64,000 bases of DNA from Parerythrobacter aestuarii (GTDB lineage Bacteria > Pseudomonadota > Alphaproteobacteria > Sphingomonadales > Sphingomonadaceae). This document shows, piece by piece, positions 1 through 7,103 of this stretch. Numbering within the stretch: position 1 is the stretch's first letter; each line of letters opens with the position of its first letter. The translations under genes and the position numbers were made by a program. Where the stretch lies: NCBI RefSeq assembly GCF_030140925.1, contig NZ_JARBWD010000001.1, positions 1,860,001-1,924,000 of the forward strand, read 5' to 3'. Under the pieces are notes generated by a model, which was given only the letters and a program-made list of their open reading frames with translations, was not told the origin of the DNA and did no database searches.

Positions 1-87
1 CGCGATTATCCCGGGCGTCACGGTGCCATACTGTTGCCGTGGAAGGCGGCAGCTGAGGCGCTTTCCAAGGACAGGGACCGCCGCTAG
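1..87 (+). CDS. C-terminal end of an unidentified upstream gene (partial)
   Basis: Frame 1 is open from the window edge to a TAG at 85-87 and encodes 28 residues, starting RDYPGRH and ending KDRDRR. The 29 bases that follow, before the next start codon, carry the purine-rich ribosome binding site of the transporter gene. This fits the tail of a same-strand gene whose body lies outside the window. The fragment is too short for me to name a family, and a chance open frame in GC-rich DNA cannot be excluded. Confidence 0.35.
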   Translation, partial: RDYPGRHGAILLPWKAAAEALSKDRDRR

Positions 88-116
88 GGAAGGGCCAACC
101 AGTCCAGGGGAGAGCT

Positions 117-1757
117 ATGAGCGAAGCCGCCGCATTGCAAGGCCGCGAACCAACCGAAAAAGAAATCCGCCTCGTCATCGCAGCTTCGTCTGCCGGGACG
201 GTTTTCGAATGGTATGATTTCTTCATCTACGGCACGCTGTTTGCGCTCATTGGCGCAGCATTCTTCCCGAGCGACAACGAAACACTGCAGGTCTTGCTGG
301 TGTGGGCGGGGTTTGCCATCGGCTTCGGCTTTCGGCCCCTCGGCGCGATACTGTTCGGTTTCCTTGGTGACCGGTTGGGGCGGAAATATACCTTCCTCGT
401 AACTGTAACACTCATGGGGATCGCCACGGCAGGTGTGGGACTTGTGCCTAGCGCGGCTTCGATCGGCCTGTGGGCACCCGCCATCGTCATCCTGCTACGC
501 ATCCTGCAGGGACTCGCGCTGGGCGGTGAATATGGTGGTGCGGCGATCTATGTTGCCGAGCACGCGCCGCCCGAAAAACGGGGCTATTACACCAGCTATA
601 TCCAGGCCAGCGTCGTAGGCGGATTTGTCTTGTCGATCCTTGTCGTGCTGGGTTGCCGGGCGCTGATCCCGGCGGAGGAATTCGCCGCCTGGGGCTGGCG
701 CATTCCGTTCCTTCTATCGGTGGTCCTGCTCGGAATTTCGCTGTGGATGCGGCTCAAGCTGTCGGAAAGCCCGGTGTTCCAGGCAATGAAAGAGGCGGGC
801 GAAACGGCCAAGAACCCGTTCGTCGAGAGCTTTACCTTCCCGGGCAACAAGAAGCGCATTTTCGTCGCCCTGTTCGGGGTGACGGGCATCCTCACGACAA
901 TCTGGTACACCGCGTTCTTCTCCAGCCTGTCTTTCCTGCAGCGCGACATGCGGCTGGAACCGCTCACGGTCGAACTGACCCTGCTGGTGGCAGCCACCAT
1001 CGCAATGTCATTCTACATTTTCGTGGGCAAATGGTCTGACCGGGTGGGCCGCAAGAAGCCGATCATGGTCGGTGCGATCTTGACGTTGTTGCTCATCTTC
1101 CCGCTGTTTTGGGGAATGGGCAGTCTCGCCAATCCGGGCCTCTCTGAAGCGGCAGAACGCAATCCGGTGGTCGTTACAGGTCCGGAGTGCACTACGGATC
1201 CCTTCGCCGAACTGTTCAAGCGGACTCAGTCACCGTGCGGGAATATCCTGCAGACCCTGACTTCCAGCGGCGTGCGGTATTCAGTCGAGGCAGGCTCGGA
1301 ACTGGGCATGACAGTTGGCGGTGAAGCGATTGCTATCGGCCCGGATTGGGACAGTGACGGTGCGGCGCGCCGCGACGACATCCAGGGCGCCCTGACTACC
1401 AGGGGTTTCGACTTCGCCCTGCAATCCCCACCATTGGCAAACCTTGCCGGGATTGTCGGCATCTTGCTCGTGTGGGGCCTCCTTTCCGCCCTTACCTATG
1501 GCTCGGTCGCTGCGCTTCTTTCGGAAATGTTTCCGCCGCGCATCCGCTACAGTTCCATGTCGATCCCCTACCACATCGGGGCAGGCTACCTCGGTGGGTT
1601 TCTGCCGCTGATCGCAGGCGTCATTGTCGCCTCCACAGGCAACATTTACGCCGGGCTGTGGTACACATTCGGTGTCGTGGCCTTCGGGCTCGTGGTGCTG
1701 TGGTGGGGTATACCCGATGGCCCTCCACGCGATTTCGAGCACAACCCGGACAGCTAG
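117..1757 (+). CDS. MFS transporter, metabolite:H+ symporter (MHS) type, with large extracytoplasmic insert
   Basis: Inner-membrane secondary transporter of 546 residues. The N-terminal part (FEWYDFFIYGT near residue 30) and the loop 2-3 motif GDRLGRK (84-90), repeated as SDRVGRKK in the second half (307-314), are typical of the proton-coupled MHS/ProP/ShiA branch of the major facilitator superfamily. The substrate cannot be read from sequence; organic acids, betaines or amino acids are usual. Residues about 336-441 form a hydrophilic segment with two cysteines (358 and 374) between transmembrane helices, much longer than the usual loop. The start is an ATG with GGGGAGAG just upstream. The alanine racemase gene follows after 6 bases, suggesting co-transcription, but no functional link is evident. 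Confidence 0.88.
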   Translation: MSEAAALQGREPTEKEIRLVIAASSAGTVFEWYDFFIYGTLFALIGAAFFPSDNETLQVLLVWAGFAIGFGFRPLGAILFGFLGDRLGRKYTFLVTVTLMGIATAGVGLVPSAASIGLWAPAIVILLRILQGLALGGEYGGAAIYVAEHAPPEKRGYYTSYIQASVVGGFVLSILVVLGCRALIPAEEFAAWGWRIPFLLSVVLLGISLWMRLKLSESPVFQAMKEAGETAKNPFVESFTFPGNKKRIFVALFGVTGILTTIWYTAFFSSLSFLQRDMRLEPLTVELTLLVAATIAMSFYIFVGKWSDRVGRKKPIMVGAILTLLLIFPLFWGMGSLANPGLSEAAERNPVVVTGPECTTDPFAELFKRTQSPCGNILQTLTSSGVRYSVEAGSELGMTVGGEAIAIGPDWDSDGAARRDDIQGALTTRGFDFALQSPPLANLAGIVGILLVWGLLSALTYGSVAALLSEMFPPRIRYSSMSIPYHIGAGYLGGFLPLIAGVIVASTGNIYAGLWYTFGVVAFGLVVLWWGIPDGPPRDFEHNPDS

Positions 1758-1763
1758 AAGGGC

Positions 1764-2810
1764 ATGGCCATCGCCCCCCCAACACCAACCTTGCGGCTCG
1801 ATATCGACCACGAGGCGCTGGCTGCCAATTGGCGCAAGCTCGATCGCCTGTCCGGCGGTGCCCGCGCAGGGGCCGCCGTGAAGGCCGATTGCTACGGACT
1901 TGGAGTAGACACCTGTGTCCCGGTATTGCGTGATGCCGGAGCGCGCGACTTCTTCGTCGCCCACTGGAGCGAAGTAGAACCGGTCCTGAAACATGTCCCG
2001 GCGGAGCAGCTTTCAGTTCTGCATGGGCCGAACACCGCCGAAGAAGCCGCCTACGCCATTGCCACCGGGGTCCGTCCGGTGATCAATTCGCTGCACCAGG
2101 CCAAAGTATGGAAGGAAGCCGGCAACGGTGTGTGCCAGCTCATGGTGGACACCGGCATCCACCGGCTCGGGATCAGGCCGGAAGACGTCGGCAATCCCGC
2201 CATTGCCGCGCTCGATGTCGACGTCCTGATGTCGCACCTATCCTCGGCCGACGAAGACGTCGCGGCAAATTCGAACCAGCTATCGTCTTTCAAGTCAGTC
2301 TTGGGGCAGGTTGCAGCTCGCAAGGCGAGTCTCGCCAATAGCGCCGGAATTGGGCTGGGGAGCGATTTTGCCTTCGATCTGACCCGCCCGGGGCTAGCGC
2401 TCTATGGCGGCATCCCTCGTCCGGAACTCGCCAACGACATTCGACAGGTCGCCTTTCCCAAAGCCGCACTCATACAGCTTGCCAGTCTGAGGGCCGGAGA
2501 AAGCGTCGGCTACAATGGCGAATTCACCGCTACTGCCGACATGCAGGTCGGCACGGTCTCGCTTGGCTATGCCGACGGCTTCCTGCGCAGCTGGGGCGGC
2601 AAGGGCAACACGCTACGACACGAAGGCCGCGCACTCGCGATCCTTGGCAAGGTCTCGATGGACATGGTGGTAGTCGACGTCTCAGCTGCGCCGGAGCTCG
2701 AGGTAGGTGACTGGCTCGATGTTCCCTACCACTTGCCCGAAGCCTCTCATGCGAGCGGACTGTCACAGTATGAGCTTCTCACCGTTCTTGGGCAAAGATT
2801 CCTGCGCTGA
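1764..2810 (+). CDS. alr: Alanine racemase
   Basis: PLP-dependent enzyme that interconverts L- and D-alanine and supplies D-Ala for peptidoglycan. The PLP lysine is K40 in AAVKADCYGLG, and the second catalytic base is the tyrosine in SLGYADGF (Y269). The order is an N-terminal alanine racemase TIM barrel followed by a beta-rich C-terminal domain. At 348 residues it is close to the family norm of about 360. It begins 6 bases after the MFS transporter stop and is probably translated from the same message. In Sphingomonadales alr often lies near dnaB; the gene upstream is outside this window. Confidence 0.93.
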   Translation: MAIAPPTPTLRLDIDHEALAANWRKLDRLSGGARAGAAVKADCYGLGVDTCVPVLRDAGARDFFVAHWSEVEPVLKHVPAEQLSVLHGPNTAEEAAYAIATGVRPVINSLHQAKVWKEAGNGVCQLMVDTGIHRLGIRPEDVGNPAIAALDVDVLMSHLSSADEDVAANSNQLSSFKSVLGQVAARKASLANSAGIGLGSDFAFDLTRPGLALYGGIPRPELANDIRQVAFPKAALIQLASLRAGESVGYNGEFTATADMQVGTVSLGYADGFLRSWGGKGNTLRHEGRALAILGKVSMDMVVVDVSAAPELEVGDWLDVPYHLPEASHASGLSQYELLTVLGQRFLR

Positions 2811-2880
2811 TTGCGCTGCATTGCGCTGTGCATGTTGCAGGTGCTAAGGCCGATTGCAGTGCAGCATTGTGCGCAGCAAA
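2811..2880. promoter_or_regulatory. TGC/GCA-rich array before phaR, candidate PhaR operator
   Basis: Between the alr stop and phaR, about 70 bases contain TGC or GCA at roughly every fourth position on either strand. It begins with a 10-base direct repeat (TTGCGCTGCA at 2811, TTGCGCTGTG at 2821) and continues with TTGCAG and GTGCAGCA motifs. PhaR of Paracoccus and Rhodobacter is known to bind TGC-rich sites of the CTGC-N-GCAG kind and to repress its own gene. Autoregulation here is inferred from position and composition only. The site also holds the only room for a phaR promoter. Confidence 0.55.
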
Positions 2881-2901
2881 AACGAAACGGCAGTTGCATC
2901 C

Positions 2902-3450
2902 ATGGCCAAGAAAAACGCGAGCGAAGGCGACACCGTCGTCATCAAGAAATACGCCAACCGTCGCCTCTACAATACCCAGAGCTCGAGCTACATCACGCTG
3001 GACGATCTGGCCGCGATGACACGCGAAGGGGTCGATTTTCAGGTCGTGGATGCCAAATCGGGCGATGACATTACCCACACGATCCTGACTCAGATCATCA
3101 TGGAAGAGGAAACCAGTGGCAAGCAGATGCTGCCGGTCAGCTTCCTGCGCGACATTATCTCGATGTATGGCAATTCGATGCAGGCCATGATGCCGAGCTA
3201 CCTCGAAGCCAGCATGCAGAACCTCCGCCAGAATCGCGAGAAGCTGCAGGAGGCCTTTCGCGATGGTCTCGCCGCCAATCCGCTGACGAAGATCCACGAA
3301 ACCAACATGGCGATGATGCGGGCCATGGGCGAAGCGTTTATCCCGGGCGGGAAATCCGTTTCCAAGTCGGCAGCCAAGGACGAAGAGCTGGCTGCGCTAA
3401 AGCAACAAATGGCTGAAATGCAGAAGAAGCTGGACGAGTTGGGCAAATAG
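2902..3450 (+). CDS. phaR: Polyhydroxyalkanoate synthesis repressor PhaR
   Basis: DNA-binding regulator of PHA metabolism, 182 residues from the ATG at 2902. The PHB/PHA accumulation DNA-binding domain is seen in VIKKYANRRLYNT and SSYITLDDLAAM (about residues 12-40), followed by the PHB_acc region (THTILTQIIMEEE, LPVSFLRDIISMYG) and a C-terminal coiled coil ending LKQQMAEMQKKLDELGK. Known PhaR proteins bind both promoter DNA and nascent PHA granules and release DNA when polymer forms. An upstream in-frame start at 2854 would run through the TGC/GCA array, so the later ATG is preferred. The synthase genes lie 16 kb away in this window. Confidence 0.92.
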   Translation: MAKKNASEGDTVVIKKYANRRLYNTQSSSYITLDDLAAMTREGVDFQVVDAKSGDDITHTILTQIIMEEETSGKQMLPVSFLRDIISMYGNSMQAMMPSYLEASMQNLRQNREKLQEAFRDGLAANPLTKIHETNMAMMRAMGEAFIPGGKSVSKSAAKDEELAALKQQMAEMQKKLDELGK

Positions 3451-3470
3451 GCCGCTCATCCCGCTCAAAC

Positions 3471-3495
3471 ATACTCCAACACAGGAATACTCCAA
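3471..3495 (+). repeat. Short direct repeat before proS
   Basis: The 9-mer ATACTCCAA occurs at 3471-3479 and again at 3487-3495, immediately before the GTG start of proS. The AGGA at 3483-3486 lies between the copies and is probably the ribosome binding site. Function unknown; it may be chance. Confidence 0.3.
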
Positions 3496-3496
3496 A

Positions 3497-5041
3497 GTGA
3501 CGAACATCCGCCACGCCCTCAACGTCAAGCGTGAGGACGATTTTGCCGCCTGGTACCAGGCTGTCATTTCCGAAGCCGGGTTGGCCGAGGAATCGGGTGT
3601 GCGCGGCTGCATGGTCATCAAGCCTTGGGGCTATGGTATCTGGGAGCGCATCCAGCGCCTGCTCGATGATCGGATCAAGGCGACCGGGCACGACAATGCC
3701 TATTTCCCGCTTCTGATCCCGCTCTCGAATTTCGAGCGCGAGGCCGAGCATGTCGATGGCTTTGCCAAGGAAATGGCTGTCGTCACTCACCACCGCCTGA
3801 TCGCCGGCCCGGATGGCGGACTGATTCCCGATCCCGAGGCCAAGCTGGAAGAACCGCTGGTTGTCCGCCCGACCTCGGAGACAATCATCGGCGATGCCAT
3901 GGCGCGCTGGATCCAGAGTTGGCGGGACCTGCCGCTGAAACTCAACCAGTGGGCCAATGTGATGCGCTGGGAAATGCGTACCCGCATGTTCCTGCGCACG
4001 AGTGAGTTCCTGTGGCAGGAAGGGCATACCGCCCACGCCACTGCCGAAGAGGCCAAGGAGCATACGCTGACCATGCTCGAGGTCTATCGCGCGCATGCCG
4101 AGGAAGACTTGTCGCTGCCGGTGATCGCTGGCGAGAAGCCGGAGAACGAGCGTTTCCCCGGCGCTGTCGAGACGTGGTCGATCGAAGCCATGATGCAGGA
4201 CGGCAAGGCGCTGCAGGCCGGCACCAGCCACTATCTCGGTACCAATTTCGCCGAGGCATCGGGCATCAAGTACCAGGCCAAGGAAGGCGGCGAACAATAC
4301 TGCCACACCACCAGCTGGGGCGTTTCGACCCGCATGATCGGCGGCGTCATCATGACCCATGGCGACGACGACGGGCTGCGCGTTCCGCCGAAGATCGCGC
4401 CGTGGCAGGTGGTGATCCTGCCGATGCTGCGCGAGAAGCCCGAAGACGAAGCGTTGCTCGCCTATTGCCGCGACCTCCATGCCAAGCTGGCGGCTGAAAG
4501 CGCGCTGGGCGAACCCGTGCGCGTGCTGCTGGACGACAAGCCCGGCAAGGCTGCGGCCAAGCGCTGGGATTGGGTCCGCAAGGGCGCACCCCTGATCATC
4601 GAGGTCGGCGGGCGTGACATGGAAAATGGTGTCGTCAGCCTGCTCCGCCGCGACCAGCTGTGGGACCTGGAAACGGGCAAGCCTGCCTTCCAGTCACCAA
4701 CGCCGGGGCAATTGGCTGACAATGTCGCGCCGCTGCTGGGCGAGATCCAGGCTAGCCTGTTCGGCGAGGCGCAGGCCCGCCGCAACCGGAATGTCGTGGG
4801 TGGCTGCACCTCTTTCGACCAGATCCGGGAGTATTTCAGCGAGGATCGCAAGTTCCCCGGCTGGGTCGAAGTGCAGTGGTCCAAGCCCACTGGAGCAGCG
4901 CTTGAGAAGGTTGTCGAGCAGCTCAAGGAGCTGAAACTCACCATCCGCAACGTCCCGATGAATGCGCCGGATACCACCGGGACCTGCATTTTCACCGGCG
5001 AGCCGGCCGTTGAGTGGATCTATATCGCCAAGGCTTACTGA
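3497..5041 (+). CDS. proS: Prolyl-tRNA synthetase, archaeal/eukaryotic-like type
   Basis: Cytoplasmic class II aminoacyl-tRNA synthetase charging tRNA-Pro, 514 residues. Class II motifs are visible: VRPTSETIIG (motif 2 region), LRTSEFLWQEGHTAH and GTSHYLGTNFAEA, followed by the anticodon-binding domain (PWQVVILPML) and a C-terminal extension. There is no large editing insertion between motifs 2 and 3, and the QEGHTAH signature is that of the archaeal/eukaryotic branch (ProS type 3), not the E. coli type. Translation starts at GTG 3497 with AGGA about 10 bases upstream; no ATG lies near the conserved N-terminus. It is followed after 15 bases by a DUF805 gene. Confidence 0.95.
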   Translation: MTNIRHALNVKREDDFAAWYQAVISEAGLAEESGVRGCMVIKPWGYGIWERIQRLLDDRIKATGHDNAYFPLLIPLSNFEREAEHVDGFAKEMAVVTHHRLIAGPDGGLIPDPEAKLEEPLVVRPTSETIIGDAMARWIQSWRDLPLKLNQWANVMRWEMRTRMFLRTSEFLWQEGHTAHATAEEAKEHTLTMLEVYRAHAEEDLSLPVIAGEKPENERFPGAVETWSIEAMMQDGKALQAGTSHYLGTNFAEASGIKYQAKEGGEQYCHTTSWGVSTRMIGGVIMTHGDDDGLRVPPKIAPWQVVILPMLREKPEDEALLAYCRDLHAKLAAESALGEPVRVLLDDKPGKAAAKRWDWVRKGAPLIIEVGGRDMENGVVSLLRRDQLWDLETGKPAFQSPTPGQLADNVAPLLGEIQASLFGEAQARRNRNVVGGCTSFDQIREYFSEDRKFPGWVEVQWSKPTGAALEKVVEQLKELKLTIRNVPMNAPDTTGTCIFTGEPAVEWIYIAKAY

Positions 5042-5056
5042 GGGGAGGGCGGCGAG

Positions 5057-5644
5057 ATGCTCGGAGCGATTAGATACAATCTCGCCAACCTCGCCAACTT
5101 CAGCGGTCGGGATTCCCGCCAGACTTTCTGGTACTTCATGCTGTTCATCATTGTGGTCCAGTTCGGACTGGGCATGATTGCATCAATCCCGAGCTACATC
5201 GAGATGTTCTCCAACGCGTTTGAGGCAGCGCAGGGCGGGGCCGACGAAGCGGAAATGCAGGCTGCCATGGCTAGCGAGATGGGCGGCATGATGCGCACTC
5301 AGATGAACATCGCGGTCGTCTCAGGACTGGTGTCGACCGTTTTGTTCAGCGCTGCTTTTGTCCGACGGCTGCACGATTCTGGCAAACCCGGCTGGTTCCT
5401 GCTGCTGGCCCTAGTGCCGCACCTTGGCGCGCTTGCCTACAGTGTCACGCAGATCGACCACCTCGTTGAAATCATGCAGCAAGTCATGAGTGCTAGCGAT
5501 CCCGGCCAAGCGATGGCCATGCAGCAGCAAATCTATGCCTACAGCGCGGTCGGCTATGTCGGTTACATCGTTGTCGCAATCTTCGGGATCATGAAATCCG
5601 ATCCCGGCCCGAATGCCTATGGTGAAGAGCCTGTGCGCTTCTGA
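5057..5644 (+). CDS. DUF805 family membrane protein
   Basis: Inner-membrane protein of 195 residues and unknown function. The N-terminus NLANFSGRDSRQTFWYFMLF and the motif RRLHDSGKPGWF are hallmarks of DUF805 (YhaH-like), which carries about four transmembrane helices. It is longer than the usual 110-150 residues because of a Met/Ala/Glu-rich stretch (about residues 50-85) after the first helix. It starts 15 bases after proS with GGGGAGGGCGGCGAG upstream, so co-transcription is likely. Confidence 0.82.
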   Translation: MLGAIRYNLANLANFSGRDSRQTFWYFMLFIIVVQFGLGMIASIPSYIEMFSNAFEAAQGGADEAEMQAAMASEMGGMMRTQMNIAVVSGLVSTVLFSAAFVRRLHDSGKPGWFLLLALVPHLGALAYSVTQIDHLVEIMQQVMSASDPGQAMAMQQQIYAYSAVGYVGYIVVAIFGIMKSDPGPNAYGEEPVRF

Positions 5645-5703
5645 CAGTCGGGCCGTCGTTCGCCGGTATTGTGTTTGATCGGGAGGGAAGGCATCAGGCG
5701 CGC

Positions 5704-7080
5704 ATGAAGAAACTCGCACTCGCCCCCGTCGCCCTCATCGCCGCCCCGCTCGCCGCACAGGATCATCCAGCGGACAATGTGTCAGCCGATCGTCTCAAGG
5801 CAGACGTGGAACGCCTGGTTGCTTTCGGCACGCGCCACACGCTTTCGGAACAGGATAACCCGGAACGCGGGATCGGCGCTGCTGTCGATTGGGGCGCAGA
5901 CCAGTTTCGCGCTATCTCCGAGAAGTGCGGTGGATGTCTGGAAGTCGTCTTGCCAGAGCGGATGGTACAGGGACGCCGCATCCCCGAGCCCGTCCGGTTG
6001 CGCAATGCGGTGGCCATCCAGAAGGGCACTGATCGCCCCATGGAAGTCGTCATCGTACAGGGACATATCGATAGCCGCGCCACCGATCCCTTTGACTGGC
6101 AAAGCGATGCCCCTGGCGCGAACGACGATGGCTCGGGTACGGCCCTGGTTATCGAAGCAGCGCGGGTTCTGACCGGTAAGCGTTATCCCACCACCATCAT
6201 CTATGCGCTCCTCTCTGGCGAGGAGCAGGGCCTCTATGGTGGCCGCCTGCTGGCCGACTGGGTCGAGAGCCAAGGCTATACCGTCAAGGCCGTGCTCAAC
6301 AACGATGTCGTCGGCAACAGCTGCGGCAGCGACGGATATTGCGATGCCGACAATGTCCGCGTCTTCTCCGAGGGGCCGCGTGCCGATCTGACCGAGGCCT
6401 TGCGGGCCGCGCAGCGCCGCGAAGGCGGTGAAAACGACAGTCCCGGCCGTAACCTCTCACGCTGGCTGGACGGACTGGCAGATACGGCGGAAGGCGGCCT
6501 CAACGTTCGCCAGATATGGCGGACAGATCGCATGGGGCGGGGCGGGGACCAGATCCCGTTCCTCGAAAAAGGCTATCCAGCAGTGCGCATCACTGTCGCC
6601 GTCGAAGACTATGAACACCAGCACCAGGATCTCCGAGTGGAAGACGGGGTCACCTACGGCGACACCGTTGACGAAATGGACTTCTCCTATCTCGCCAAGG
6701 TGACACAGCTCAATGTGCGGGCACTTGATCGTCTGGCACAGGCACCGATGCCACCTGCGCCAACGGTCCAGGCAGCTGTGCTCACCTATTCCGAGTTGGA
6801 ATGGGGCCCCGTGCAAGGCGCGGATTCCTATCGTGTCTATATGCGCCGGACTGACGAGGCGGCCTGGCCGGCTGAACCCGCTGCAATCGACACGCTCGAT
6901 CCGGACGATGAGGCTTCGTTTGCCGTTTCCTCCATCGGCTGGGTGTTCGATGGGATCCGCGGCGACGATTGGTTCTTTGGCGTCAGCGCATGCAACGGCG
7001 ATATTTGCAGCCCGGTCGCCAGCGCCGTCCCTGCCGGTGCATTCGCGCCCATCGCCAAGGAAGAGGGTGACAGCGAGTAA
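5704..7080 (+). CDS. Secreted M28 family zinc peptidase
   Basis: Exported aminopeptidase-like metalloenzyme, 458 residues from ATG 5704, chosen because it begins a clean signal peptide (MKKLALAPVALIAAPLAAQ). Co-catalytic zinc ligands are recognisable: His in VQGHIDS, Asp in GANDDGSGT, the Glu pair in LLSGEEQGLYGG, Asp in LNNDVVGN and His in YEHQHQDLR. After the catalytic domain, residues about 360-450 look like a fibronectin type III-like beta domain (TYSELEWGPVQGADSYRVY). The natural substrate is not predictable. It probably acts in the periplasm or outside the cell, scavenging peptides. Confidence 0.85.
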   Translation: MKKLALAPVALIAAPLAAQDHPADNVSADRLKADVERLVAFGTRHTLSEQDNPERGIGAAVDWGADQFRAISEKCGGCLEVVLPERMVQGRRIPEPVRLRNAVAIQKGTDRPMEVVIVQGHIDSRATDPFDWQSDAPGANDDGSGTALVIEAARVLTGKRYPTTIIYALLSGEEQGLYGGRLLADWVESQGYTVKAVLNNDVVGNSCGSDGYCDADNVRVFSEGPRADLTEALRAAQRREGGENDSPGRNLSRWLDGLADTAEGGLNVRQIWRTDRMGRGGDQIPFLEKGYPAVRITVAVEDYEHQHQDLRVEDGVTYGDTVDEMDFSYLAKVTQLNVRALDRLAQAPMPPAPTVQAAVLTYSELEWGPVQGADSYRVYMRRTDEAAWPAEPAAIDTLDPDDEASFAVSSIGWVFDGIRGDDWFFGVSACNGDICSPVASAVPAGAFAPIAKEEGDSE

Positions 7081-7103
7081 GCACTCGCCCATAGGCCGCC
7101 GAT

